From: an uncultured Ruminococcus sp.
Lineage (GTDB): Bacteria; Bacillota; Clostridia; Oscillospirales; Ruminococcaceae
Reading direction: 5' to 3'
DNA: 64,000 nucleotides
Assembly (NCBI GenBank): GCA_944388405.1
Contig: CALXIQ010000007.1
Location: forward strand, 1 to 64,000
Below are positions 44,572 through 53,035 of this stretch, in pieces. Below the pieces are notes generated by a model that was not told the DNA's origin, searched no databases, and saw nothing but the letters and a program-made list of their open reading frames with translations. Both the position numbers and the translations under genes were made by a program. The stretch's first letter is position 1; every line of letters begins with the position of its first letter.

Positions 44572-46239
44572 ATGAAAAATTTTGAAAAGTATCAGAGAGG
44601 TTATTTTATGCCCCCTGTTGAATCATTAAAATGGGTGAAGAAGGAATACATTGACCATGCTCCAATGTGGTGCTCGGTAGATCTGAGAGACGGAAACCAG
44701 GCGCTCATTATTCCTATGAGCTTAGACGAAAAGCTTGAATTTTTCAATCATTTGGTCAAAATAGGCTTTAAGGAGATTGAGATAGGATTCCCTGCCGCTT
44801 CGGAAACAGAGTATGAATTCTGCCGCACTCTTATTGAAAAGAACATGATCCCCGACGACGTTACTATTCAGGTGCTGACACAGTCGAGAGAACATATTAT
44901 TAAAAAGACATTTGAAGCCATTGAGGGTGCAAAGCATGCGGTCGTGCATCTTTACAATTCTACCTCGGTGGCTCAGAGGGAGCAGGTTTTCCGCAAGTCA
45001 AAGGAAGAGATTATTAAGATTGCCACCGACGGAGCGGAGCTTTGCAATCAGTACAGAGAAAACGCCAAGGGAAACATCATATTTGAATATTCTCCCGAAA
45101 GCTTTACCGGAACAGAGCCTGAATTTGCACTTGAAATATGCAACGCAGTGCTTGACATCTGGAAGCCCACTGCGGAAAGAAAAGTAATAATCAACCTTCC
45201 CGTAACGGTGGAAATGTCATTACCTCATGTTTACGCATCTCAGGTTGAGTATATGTGCGATAATCTGAAATACCGTGAAAACGTAATTGTATCTCTTCAT
45301 CCTCACAACGACCGTGGCTGTGCGGTTGCGGATTCCGAACTTGGATTGCTTGCCGGCGCAGACAGAATCGAGGGAACCTGCTTCGGAAACGGTGAGAGAA
45401 CCGGCAACGTTGATATTGTTACCCTTGCAATGAATATGTTCTCCCACGGCGTGGACCCCAAGCTTGACTTTTCCGATATGCCTGCTTTGGTAGACCTTTA
45501 CGAGCGTGTTACCAGAATGAAGGTTTACGACAGAAGTCCTTATGCAGGCAGACTGGTATTCGCCGCATTTTCAGGCTCTCATCAGGACGCTATTGCAAAG
45601 GGCATGAAGTGGCGTGAGGAACACGACCCCGACCACTGGTCTGTACCCTACCTCCCCATCGACCCCAAGGACGTGGGCAGAGAATACGACGGCGACGTTA
45701 TCAGAATAAACTCACAGTCCGGAAAGGGCGGAATAGGCTATCTGCTTGAGCAGAAGTACGGCTACAACCTCCCCAAGAAGATGAAAGAAAACTTCGGCTA
45801 TGCAGTTAAGAGCGTTTCCGACCACAAGCACAAGGAGCTTATGCCGGAGGAGATTTACGAGATATTCAAGCAAAATTATCTTAACGTAAATACCCCCGTA
45901 AGCGTAAGCGAATCACACTTTGTTCAGGAATCCGACGGCTCTATCACCGCCAGCATTACTGCAACTATCCCCGGCAAGGGCACTGCAGTTTACTCCGCTT
46001 CGGGAAACGGCAGACTTGACGCCGTGGCAAACGCTCTTAAAAACGCTATCCCACTCGACTTCACTATCGAAAGCTACGAGGAGCACGCAATCGACAGACA
46101 TTCCTCCGCCGAGGCGGTATCCTATGTAGGCATTTCGGCAAACGGCAAAACCGTCTGGGGCGCAGGCAGAAACACCGATATAATTGTTTCCTCAATAAAT
46201 GCTCTCCTTTCGGCTATCAATCATATTTTAAAGGATTAA
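44572..46239 (+). CDS. leuA: 2-isopropylmalate synthase
   Basis: First committed step of leucine synthesis: acetyl-CoA plus 2-oxoisovalerate to 2-isopropylmalate. 555 residues, the long form. The TIM barrel starts with MWCSVDLRDGNQAL (metal-binding DGNQ), and VIVSLHPHNDRGCAVADSEL with ADRIEGTCFGNGERTGN are HMGL-like signatures. The C-terminal regulatory domain (about 420-555) would bind leucine for feedback inhibition. GGAGG lies before the ATG. The upstream leucine T-box gives a second level of control. leuB, leuC and leuD are not nearby. Confidence 0.97.
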   Translation: MKNFEKYQRGYFMPPVESLKWVKKEYIDHAPMWCSVDLRDGNQALIIPMSLDEKLEFFNHLVKIGFKEIEIGFPAASETEYEFCRTLIEKNMIPDDVTIQVLTQSREHIIKKTFEAIEGAKHAVVHLYNSTSVAQREQVFRKSKEEIIKIATDGAELCNQYRENAKGNIIFEYSPESFTGTEPEFALEICNAVLDIWKPTAERKVIINLPVTVEMSLPHVYASQVEYMCDNLKYRENVIVSLHPHNDRGCAVADSELGLLAGADRIEGTCFGNGERTGNVDIVTLAMNMFSHGVDPKLDFSDMPALVDLYERVTRMKVYDRSPYAGRLVFAAFSGSHQDAIAKGMKWREEHDPDHWSVPYLPIDPKDVGREYDGDVIRINSQSGKGGIGYLLEQKYGYNLPKKMKENFGYAVKSVSDHKHKELMPEEIYEIFKQNYLNVNTPVSVSESHFVQESDGSITASITATIPGKGTAVYSASGNGRLDAVANALKNAIPLDFTIESYEEHAIDRHSSAEAVSYVGISANGKTVWGAGRNTDIIVSSINALLSAINHILKD

Positions 46240-46250
46240 TCAAACTTAAC

Positions 46251-46298
46251 AGCGGTCGGTACTTTGTAATTATTGCAAAGCACCGACTGCTTTGTTTT
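46251..46298 (+). terminator. Terminator of leuA
   Basis: Ten-base-pair outer stem (AGCGGTCGGT with ACCGACTGCT), a mismatch, then a CTTTG/CAAAG inner stem, followed by a T-rich tract. Confidence 0.85.
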
Positions 46299-46333
46299 GC
46301 GTATAAAAATTTCCCTTAAAATTGCAGACGTGC

Positions 46334-46372
46334 AAAAAACGCAGACTCTCAATTGCGAGAATCTGCGTTTTT
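46334..46372. terminator. Bidirectional terminator, mainly for fprA
   Basis: Stem AAAACGCAGA/TCTGCGTTTT with an inner CTC/GAG, A-rich on one side and T-rich on the other, 10 nt beyond the fprA stop on the minus strand. Confidence 0.85.
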
Positions 46373-46381
46373 GTATTGCAA

Positions 46382-47557
46382 TTATTTTGCAGTCATAGCG
46401 TCTGCCAGCTGAGCCAGCGCACTTTCCGACGCTTCATTAAGCGCCGAACGGATTGTAACCATAGGCTCTGCAAGAGTTACGTTCTTGAAGCCTTCAACAT
46501 ACGACTTCATTACCCTGCCTGCCGTGGGACCCCACGAGCCGTTTTCCACAATGCCAATCTTTCGGTTCTGATAAAGCTTAGATTTAAGGTGAAGCAGGAA
46601 ATCTTCCATAACGGGGAACACGCCGCCGTCGTAGGAAGCCGCCATAAGCACCATTCTGTCATATCTGAAGGCGTCCTCCACAGCCTCCGCCATATCAGAC
46701 CTTGAAAGGTCCATTACAACTACCTTTTCGGCACCTCTGTCTTTAAGCATCTGCTCCAGCTTTTTAGCTGCGTCGGCAGTATGGCCGTGGATTGAAGCGT
46801 ATGCCACAAACACACCCTTATCCTCAGGCTCGTAGCTTGACCATACGTTGTATTTATCAATATAGTATTCCAAATTGTCTTTAAGCACAGGACCGTGCAG
46901 TGGAAGAATCATCTTTATTTCAAGTCCCGCCGCCTTTTTAAGCAACGCCTGAACCTGAGCGCCGTATTTTCCTACAATATTAAAATAATATCTTCTCGCT
47001 TCGCAAGCCCAGTCCTCATCGGTATCAAGCGTTCCGAACTTTCCGAAGCCGTCAGCCGAAAACAACAGCTTTTCGCTCTGCTCATAGGTAACCATAACCT
47101 CCGGCCAGTGAACCATAGGCGCCATTATAAACTGCAGCGTATGACTGCCCAGAGAAAGAGTATCTCCTTCCTTTACGGTAACACAGCGGTCGTCTATGCC
47201 GTCCATGGTGAAAAACTGCTTCATCATGGTAAAGGTCTTGGCGTTTCCCACCAGCTTCATTTCGGGATATTTCTCAGCCAGCAATTTGATATTTGCCGAA
47301 TGATCCGGCTCCATATGCTGAATCACTAGATAATCCGGACTTCTTCCGTTAAGGGCATTTTCCAGCTTTTCAAGCCATATGTCGGTAACCCTGTGGTCGG
47401 CAGTATCCATAACTGCGATTTTCTCGTCAACAATAAGATACGAATTATATGATACCCCGTTGGGAACCTTGTACTGGCTTTCAAACAAATCAAGAGTTTT
47501 ATCGTCAGCACCGATATAAATCACGCTATCCGAAATTTTAACGTCTCCCATTTTCAT
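46382..47557 (-). CDS. Flavodiiron protein (FprA, A-type flavoprotein)
   Basis: Reduces oxygen or nitric oxide, protecting anaerobes. 391 residues. The metallo-beta-lactamase-like diiron domain has IQHMEPDHSANIKLLAEKY (HxExDH ligands) and APMVHWPEVMVTYEQ; a flavodoxin domain follows from about 250 with FVAYASIHGHTADAAKKLEQ and IVENGSWGPTAGRVMKS. A strong promoter is upstream. No rubredoxin gene is adjacent. Confidence 0.95.
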   Translation of the reverse strand: MKMGDVKISDSVIYIGADDKTLDLFESQYKVPNGVSYNSYLIVDEKIAVMDTADHRVTDIWLEKLENALNGRSPDYLVIQHMEPDHSANIKLLAEKYPEMKLVGNAKTFTMMKQFFTMDGIDDRCVTVKEGDTLSLGSHTLQFIMAPMVHWPEVMVTYEQSEKLLFSADGFGKFGTLDTDEDWACEARRYYFNIVGKYGAQVQALLKKAAGLEIKMILPLHGPVLKDNLEYYIDKYNVWSSYEPEDKGVFVAYASIHGHTADAAKKLEQMLKDRGAEKVVVMDLSRSDMAEAVEDAFRYDRMVLMAASYDGGVFPVMEDFLLHLKSKLYQNRKIGIVENGSWGPTAGRVMKSYVEGFKNVTLAEPMVTIRSALNEASESALAQLADAMTAK

Positions 47558-47586
47558 TCCTCCAAACTAATCAATTCACGGGTATT

Positions 47587-47615
47587 ATTCTATCACAGAC
47601 AAGTATATTTGTCAA
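47587..47615 (-). promoter_or_regulatory. Promoter of fprA
   Basis: -35 TTGACA (47610-47615), 17-nt spacer, -10 TAGAAT (47587-47592) on the minus strand, 29 nt before the fprA start. Confidence 0.85.
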
Positions 47616-47635
47616 TATCATTTTCAACATATAGT

Positions 47636-48145
47636 TTAACTGTCAATCACAAACCGCCAGGGCTTGTCTATATCCTCCTGAGCGGCATAATTTATGCCTA
47701 CCCGCTTTTCGGTATGATATGAATGTTCCTCTCCGTCGTCCTCTATCCAGATAACGGGATTATCCACAAACGAACTAAGATTCAGCTCTCCCGTAACTCC
47801 CAGCTTCTTGGTAAGCCTGGCAGGACCTTCGCAGCCCTCCCCTGCCCGAAAAAGCACACCCTGGGGATTCTCCCTTCCCCCGGTTATCACATTCATCAGC
47901 CAGTGCATTCCGTAGCAGAGGTAAACATAAACAGTGCCGCTTTCGCAATACAGTGCCTCGGTGCGCTTTGTCCTGCCCTTGTGGGCGTGACAGGCAGTAT
48001 CAGCCTCGCCGCAGTAGGCTTCCGTTTCAGTTATTCTCACCCGGATTTCCTCACCGCTTAGCTTTGAAACCAGAATCTTTCCCACAAGCTGTGGAGCAAC
48101 CTCCAGAGCGTCACGGTCAAAAAATTTATAATCAAGCTTGTTCAT
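47636..48145 (-). CDS. 3-methyladenine DNA glycosylase (AAG/MPG type)
   Basis: Excises alkylated purines in base-excision repair. 169 residues, a little shorter than the usual 190-200. RITETEAYCGEADTACHAHK (catalytic Glu region) and TVYVYLCYGMHWLMNVI are diagnostic; EGPARLTKKLGV follows. The C terminus (RVGINYAAQEDIDKPWRF) is complete, so the short length reflects compact loops rather than truncation. It lies 12 nt after rqcH. Confidence 0.93.
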   Translation of the reverse strand: MNKLDYKFFDRDALEVAPQLVGKILVSKLSGEEIRVRITETEAYCGEADTACHAHKGRTKRTEALYCESGTVYVYLCYGMHWLMNVITGGRENPQGVLFRAGEGCEGPARLTKKLGVTGELNLSSFVDNPVIWIEDDGEEHSYHTEKRVGINYAAQEDIDKPWRFVIDS

Positions 48146-48157
48146 ACTAAAACCGCC

Positions 48158-49915
48158 TTATTTTTTATCCCGAAGCTTCTCAACCAGCTCTTCATCGGGC
48201 TTCACAAACAAAGTGCGGTTGTTTGTGAAAATAACCATGCCAGGCTTTGCGCCGTTTGGCTTTTTAACATTCTTTATCAGGGTGTAATCCACCGGCACAT
48301 GAGAGGAGTTTCGTCCCTTGGAATGATATGCCGCAATAATCGCCGCTTCCTCGATTGTCCTGTCGGGAGGGGTTTCGCCATGGCAGGAAATAACGGTGTG
48401 GGAGCCGGTAATCCCCTGAGTGTGCAACCAGATGTCCTGCTTTTCGCTGTCCTTGCAGGTAAGCTTGTCGTTTTGCTTGTTGTTTCTTCCCACACGTATC
48501 TCAAATCCATCGGAGGAGATAAACTTTATGGGCGGCAGACTTTTTGGCGGCTTCCCCTTTAACTTTGAGGACTTTATATACCCCTGCTCCGCCAGCTCAA
48601 GTCTCAGCTGAATTACATCGTTTTCGCTCTGGGCTCTGGTGAGGGAATCAAAAACCGAATCAATATATTCAAGTTCCTCCTCTCCCTGACTTATAAGCAC
48701 CTTCAGCTTTTTCTCCGCAGTGTCCGCCTTGCGGTATTCCTTGTAATACTTCTGTGCATTCTGTGAAGGTGTCAGCCGCTTGTCAAGTGGAATCTTTATC
48801 AGAGGACATTTTTCATCGTAGTAATCCTCAACCTCCGCTGTTCCCTGTCCCTTTTCAAGGCGATAGAGATTAGCCATCAGCAGGTCGCCATATTTTTTAA
48901 GCTTGTCACGTTCTGCGCACTCCTTCAGTTCCTCACGCTGATTAGCGGTACGCCTTGCAATTCTGTCGGAGGTGTTTACCAGAAACTTAAACAAATCCTG
49001 CGCCCGCTGTTTCATTCTGGCGGCTCTGTCCCTTTCGGAATAGAAGTAATCCAGCGTTTCGCTGGGGGAATCAAGCTGCTTGGTAACCATAAGACTGCCG
49101 TACTGATTAATTGAGGTAAAGCAGAAATCCTTAAACAGTCCCTCTTTGGTTTTCACCACGGTGTACTTGTTCTCCCCGTTTCTGATTTCCTCAGCCGTCT
49201 TTTTAAGATAAAACGCCAGCCTGTCGAAGGTGTCCGAATCCATCTCGTTGACAACCAACTCCCTGCCCCTGCCGGCAAAAAACTCAGCCTCTCTGGCGAA
49301 CACGGGAGAAATTCCCTCTATAGCTTTCATCAGCGCTTTGGGCAGACTGAGGGTGGGATAATTCCTCACCTCTCCGCATATGTCCTCCGCGCTGTCGTCA
49401 AGGAGGGAAAGCCTTTTCTCTCTGGGCGGCAGGGTGTAAGCCATTCCGGGCAGCACCATTCTTACAGCAGACATATCCTGTCCCACCCGCTTGATGCTGT
49501 CCACTATCTTCCCCTCGGAATTAATGAGAATAAGATTTGAATGTCTGCCCATTATTTCAACGGCAAGGGTAAGACGGCAGATGTCACCCATTTCGTTTGC
49601 CGAGTCAAAATCAAAGTAAAGTATCCGCTCAAAGCTGTCCTGCCTTATATCCACAAGCCTGCCCGACGACAGATGCTTTCGCATAAACATACAAAACATT
49701 GGGGGAACCTTTGGGTTTTCAATCTCCGCTTTGGTTACGTGAACCCTGGCAGTTCCCGCCCCCGTATTGAAAAGCAGTCTGTATGAGCCGTCCCGTGTGC
49801 GTATTCCTATAACAAGCTCCTCCCTTGAGGGCTGATAAATCTTGTCCACCCGCCCGTCTATAAGAGGTGAAAGCTCGTTTTTCACCAGTCTTAAAAATAC
49901 TCCGTCAAGAGCCAT
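48158..49915 (-). CDS. rqcH: Ribosome quality control factor RqcH (NFACT family)
   Basis: Binds stalled 50S-peptidyl-tRNA complexes and adds alanine tails for degradation. 585 residues. The NFACT-N domain opens MALDGVFLRLVKNELSPLID and carries GRVDKIYQPSREELV; a coiled-coil middle (about 280-440) is followed by the NFACT-R domain with DIWLHTQGITGSHTVI and RNSSHVPVDYTLIKNVKKPN. It has also been named a fibronectin-binding protein in older annotation. It lies 12 nt after the trmK-nif3 gene. Confidence 0.95.
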   Translation of the reverse strand: MALDGVFLRLVKNELSPLIDGRVDKIYQPSREELVIGIRTRDGSYRLLFNTGAGTARVHVTKAEIENPKVPPMFCMFMRKHLSSGRLVDIRQDSFERILYFDFDSANEMGDICRLTLAVEIMGRHSNLILINSEGKIVDSIKRVGQDMSAVRMVLPGMAYTLPPREKRLSLLDDSAEDICGEVRNYPTLSLPKALMKAIEGISPVFAREAEFFAGRGRELVVNEMDSDTFDRLAFYLKKTAEEIRNGENKYTVVKTKEGLFKDFCFTSINQYGSLMVTKQLDSPSETLDYFYSERDRAARMKQRAQDLFKFLVNTSDRIARRTANQREELKECAERDKLKKYGDLLMANLYRLEKGQGTAEVEDYYDEKCPLIKIPLDKRLTPSQNAQKYYKEYRKADTAEKKLKVLISQGEEELEYIDSVFDSLTRAQSENDVIQLRLELAEQGYIKSSKLKGKPPKSLPPIKFISSDGFEIRVGRNNKQNDKLTCKDSEKQDIWLHTQGITGSHTVISCHGETPPDRTIEEAAIIAAYHSKGRNSSHVPVDYTLIKNVKKPNGAKPGMVIFTNNRTLFVKPDEELVEKLRDKK

Positions 49916-49927
49916 GATTGTTACTCC

Positions 49928-51385
49928 TTAAATCTCATATGATAAAATGTCCGCATTGCTTGCGGCAATTTTAAACTCAACGTCCTTAAACTTTTCCGAC
50001 AAAACACCCAGCATATACTCGCAGAAAATGTTTTCCGTGTGGTAGTGACCGCCGTCAATTACGCAGATTCCGGCGTTGTGCGCATCTATAAACACATCGT
50101 GCTTTACGTCGCCGGTGATTAAGCAGTCCGCTTTTTTGGACAGGGCTTCATTCAGATAACTTCCTCCGCTGCCGGAGCATACTGCTATGCGTTTTATGAC
50201 CTTGCCGTCTTCGAAGCCGTTGTACCTCACTACGGTGTTTCCAAGAGCGGTTTTCACCCTTTTTGCAAGCTCCGTGGGCGTAGTTTCTTCGCAGTCGCAC
50301 ACAAAGCCCACAGGGGTCTCATTTTCAACCGCCAGCGGCTCCTTTGGCTCAAGCCCCAGCTTTTTGCAGAGGATAGTATTCATCTTTGCACTGTCAAAAT
50401 TTGTGTGCGCCGAAATTGCGCATATCCCGGCAGAGCACAGCTTAACCGCCGCACACCTGTCGTCAAGGGTTTTAAGCCCTCTGAAAATCACGGGATGGTG
50501 AGTTATTATAAGCTGAGCATTTTCCCTTATTGCCTCGCTGATAATTTCATTTGTTATATCAAGGGCAATCAAAGCCTTTTTTATCTCCTTGACCTGAAAA
50601 ACCACATTCATTCCGCTGTTGTCAAAATCCAGCTGCAATGAATAGGGAGCAAGCTCGTCTATGTAACCGTAAATATCATTCACTGTGGTCATATTATCAC
50701 CTTTATCACATTTTATTGCAATTTCTCTGAGGCTCTGCGCCGTTTTTATATATTCCTCTCCAATCGAAGCCTTATCCTCCGACCGTGTCATGCCATTACC
50801 TGCCGCTTCAAGTCTTTGCGCCTGACGAAGATAATATTTCCTGCCGTCCTCCGAATCAACCAAAACCCTGCCTACATAAAGATAAGCAGTATCGCACTGA
50901 TACTCCGGTTTTTTTCCGATGTAAACCGCCTGCATCACCGAATATACAAACCTGCCGTCCTCGCAGGGAATTTCCTTTGTGACCTCAAAGCCGTTGTCAT
51001 AAAGCCATTTCCTCAGATAATCCCACTTTGTCATGGGTTGGAGCACAATATTAACTTTGTTTGTTTTTACCCATTCCGCTCGGCTTAAAATATCGGCTAT
51101 AAGCTCTCCGCCCATTCCGGCGATTACAATATCGGTAATACCATCAGGCTTTATTTCATCAAGCCCGTCGGAAAGCACCAGCTTAACCCTATCTTCAAGC
51201 CCCTGCCTTCTCACGGTTTCGGCGGCAGAGCTGAGAGGCTTTTTGTTTACATCGCAGGCAATGCAGCTTTCGCAAATGCCCGATGTGATAAGATATGCCG
51301 CCAGATGTCCGTGGTCTGTGCCAACGTCTACGGCTTTTTTTCCTTTGCAAAGTCCGGCGCAGGCAAGCAGCCTTTTGTCGTTCAT
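49928..51385 (-). CDS. TrmK-Nif3 fusion: tRNA(A22) methyltransferase plus NIF3-like dinuclear-metal domain
   Basis: 485 residues from the ATG at 51385 (MNDKRLLACAGL), with GGGAGA 6 nt upstream. Residues about 1-225 are TrmK: VDVGTDHGHLAAYLITSG binds SAM and DIVIAGMGGELIADIL is the family motif. Residues about 230-485 are a NIF3/YqfO-type protein with metal-binding HHPVIFRGLK, AHTNFDSAKMNTIL and DGGHYHTENIF. In many Firmicutes these are two adjacent genes. No stop separates them here, but AAAGGTGAT lies just before an internal ATG (about 50692), so a separate NIF3 product may also be made. The fused function is unknown. Confidence 0.9.
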   Translation of the reverse strand: MNDKRLLACAGLCKGKKAVDVGTDHGHLAAYLITSGICESCIACDVNKKPLSSAAETVRRQGLEDRVKLVLSDGLDEIKPDGITDIVIAGMGGELIADILSRAEWVKTNKVNIVLQPMTKWDYLRKWLYDNGFEVTKEIPCEDGRFVYSVMQAVYIGKKPEYQCDTAYLYVGRVLVDSEDGRKYYLRQAQRLEAAGNGMTRSEDKASIGEEYIKTAQSLREIAIKCDKGDNMTTVNDIYGYIDELAPYSLQLDFDNSGMNVVFQVKEIKKALIALDITNEIISEAIRENAQLIITHHPVIFRGLKTLDDRCAAVKLCSAGICAISAHTNFDSAKMNTILCKKLGLEPKEPLAVENETPVGFVCDCEETTPTELAKRVKTALGNTVVRYNGFEDGKVIKRIAVCSGSGGSYLNEALSKKADCLITGDVKHDVFIDAHNAGICVIDGGHYHTENIFCEYMLGVLSEKFKDVEFKIAASNADILSYEI

Positions 51386-51490
51386 AAAATCTCTCCCTAT
51401 CCAAAGCCTTACGCTTTTGGGTATTGTCAATAAAATACGCTGTACAAAGTCGGCAGACAATGGACAGCGTATTCAGTCAGCGTATGCGTT

Positions 51491-51694
51491 TTATCCTGCA
51501 ATATGAGCATTAAGCTTTTCAATCATGCTGTTAACGTCAACGCCATGAACCATACAAGCCTGCTCAAGCGATTCTCCTCTTGAGGAAGGGCAGTACAGGC
51601 AGTGCATTCCCATTTCGGTGAAATACTTGGATGTAGTTTCGTCATGATCAAGAATATCGCCGATAATGGTATCCTTTGTAACCTTAAAATCCAT
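51491..51694 (-). CDS. DUF1858 protein
   Basis: 67 residues. DUF1858-type sequence with MDFKVTKDTIIGDILDHDE and a cysteine pair near CLYCPSSRGESLEQAC. Such small proteins are common in anaerobes and are often linked to hybrid-cluster proteins or redox disulfide chemistry. GGGAG lies 8 nt before the ATG. It stands alone between the trmK-nif3 gene and a zinc-ribbon gene. Confidence 0.85.
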   Translation of the reverse strand: MDFKVTKDTIIGDILDHDETTSKYFTEMGMHCLYCPSSRGESLEQACMVHGVDVNSMIEKLNAHIAG

Positions 51695-51790
51695 TTAAAA
51701 CACTCCCTTCATTTTAACCGACATTTATATTATAACCAATTTTTCATAGCAATGCAATAGCTTTTTGTAAATTTAATCGCCGCCATTAAG

Positions 51791-51816
51791 CAAAAAGAGC
51801 CGCCAAGCGGCAGCTC
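51791..51816 (-). terminator. Terminator of zinc-ribbon gene
   Basis: Eight-base-pair stem (51797-51804 with 51809-51816, one G-U) and a T5 tract on the minus strand, 35 nt beyond the stop. Confidence 0.75.
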
Positions 51817-51850
51817 AAAGAGTCTTGGAATAAAGATATCTTCTGAGAAA

Positions 51851-52126
51851 TTATTCCTCTCTCATTTTTGCGAAGCACTCGCTGCAATAAACAGGTCTGT
51901 CCTCACTGGGCTTGAATGGAACAACCGCCTCGCCTCCGCATGCGGCGCAGGTAGCGGTATACATCTGTCTTTCGCCTCTTGAAGCGTTCTTTCTTGCGTC
52001 GCGGCAAGCCTTGCATCTCTGAGGTTCGTTTTCAAAGCCCTTGCTTGCGTAAAATTCCTGCTCGCCTGCTGTGAAAACAAATTCGTTTCCGCATTCCTTG
52101 CACACCAATGTCTTGTCCTCGTACAT
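51851..52126 (-). CDS. Small zinc-ribbon protein
   Basis: 91 residues with two CxxC-type zinc sites: CKECGNEFVFTAGEQEFYAS with CKACRD, and CAACGGEA with CSECFAKM. GEQEFYASKGFENEPQRC is a recurring signature of small probable zinc-binding proteins in Clostridia. GAGG precedes the ATG by 9 nt. Its role is unknown; nucleic acid or protein binding is possible. Confidence 0.8.
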   Translation of the reverse strand: MYEDKTLVCKECGNEFVFTAGEQEFYASKGFENEPQRCKACRDARKNASRGERQMYTATCAACGGEAVVPFKPSEDRPVYCSECFAKMREE

Positions 52127-52154
52127 GATTCTTTACCTCACTAAAATTAAAATG

Positions 52155-52219
52155 TGCCCCGGTCGGACTCACACCGACACCTTTGTTAAAACAACGCTCT
52201 GTAATTAAGCTACCCGGCC
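52155..52219 (-). tRNA. Degenerate tRNA-like element, 65 nt
   Basis: Minus-strand sequence with a D-arm-like stem (GCTT/GAGC), a perfect T-arm stem (GTCGG/CCGAC) with a 7-nt loop, and TAG at the usual 8-10 positions. It departs from a working tRNA: the acceptor arms (GGCCGGG and CGGGGCA) do not pair, the D loop lacks GG, the T loop reads TGTGAGT rather than TTC-A, and only 17 nt lie between the D and T arms, leaving a shortened anticodon arm (TTGTT/AACAA). No CCA is encoded. It may be a tRNA pseudogene or a tRNA-like RNA. It lies 26 nt after sigH. Confidence 0.5.
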
Positions 52220-52245
52220 GTACAATACAGAAAATTATTTTGCAG

Positions 52246-52833
52246 CTATCTCAAAACCGCCTTAAGTTTTCGCCTAACCCTCTGCATTGCGTTGTCTACC
52301 GTTTTTACGGACACGCCTAATTTTAATGCTATCTGATTATAAGCCAAACCCGATAAGTATAATTGAAATACATGCCACTCAAGCTCCGAAAGAGCCGAAT
52401 AAATTTTCTCAAAAATTTCATTCATGCGTTCCTTCTCAAGCACAATATTCTCGGGAATGTCGGACGGATCGTGGGAAGGCTCTTCCTCCTCGCCGACAGT
52501 CTCCTCAAGACTTGCCTTGTCCTTTTTGAACGCCGAAATCATTCTGTTTTTAATACACGTCATAGCGTAGGTGGAAAACTTAACATCCTTTTCAGGCTTA
52601 TAGCTCTTAATTGCGCTCATCAGTCCCATAAGACCTTCTTGAATAAGGTCGTCGTAAACCCCTCCCGCAAAGGACTTCGCCCTCGCTTCAACAGCGCAGA
52701 TATACCTTGAAATAAGCGAAAGCAGCGCCTGCCCGTCGTTGTTCTTAGCCATAGCGGCAAGCTGTTCGTCGGAAAATTCAGCATAACCGCTCTTTTCAAG
52801 CAGACTTTCATCTACCAAAATATATCCCACCAT
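52246..52833 (-). CDS. sigH: RNA polymerase sigma factor SigH-like
   Basis: 195 residues. Region 2 is DDLIQEGLMGLMSAIKSYKP and FSTYAMTCIKNRMISAFKKD; region 4 is LSELEWHVFQLYLSGLAYNQ and KLGVSVKTVDNAMQRVRRKL. The overall pattern is that of the sporulation/competence SigH (SigH/RpoD-like). The first ATG is weakly supported by a ribosome site and lies only about 16 nt from the promoter; a TTG at 52818 with GGTGGG upstream is an alternative start. Whether the organism sporulates cannot be told. Confidence 0.88.
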   Translation of the reverse strand: MVGYILVDESLLEKSGYAEFSDEQLAAMAKNNDGQALLSLISRYICAVEARAKSFAGGVYDDLIQEGLMGLMSAIKSYKPEKDVKFSTYAMTCIKNRMISAFKKDKASLEETVGEEEEPSHDPSDIPENIVLEKERMNEIFEKIYSALSELEWHVFQLYLSGLAYNQIALKLGVSVKTVDNAMQRVRRKLKAVLR

Positions 52834-52855
52834 TCACGCTATATGATGTAATAAT

Positions 52856-52884
52856 ATCATAACACGATTAAACTTTAAAGTCAA
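52856..52884 (-). promoter_or_regulatory. Promoter of sigH
   Basis: -35 TTGACT (52879-52884), 17-nt spacer, -10 TATGAT (52856-52861) on the minus strand, 22 nt before the annotated start, so the mRNA leader is very short. Confidence 0.8.
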
Positions 52885-53035
52885 GCAGCTTTCAAATTAA
52901 AATTAATTTTACCACTGATTTGTAACATTATACATATTTCAGGCTGATTTAATAGTAATTATGCCTAAAACTTTTTAAAATACCAGGCTGAATTTAAAAC
53001 TTCTCCCTGTTAATAATGCCCACAACATCGAAATT

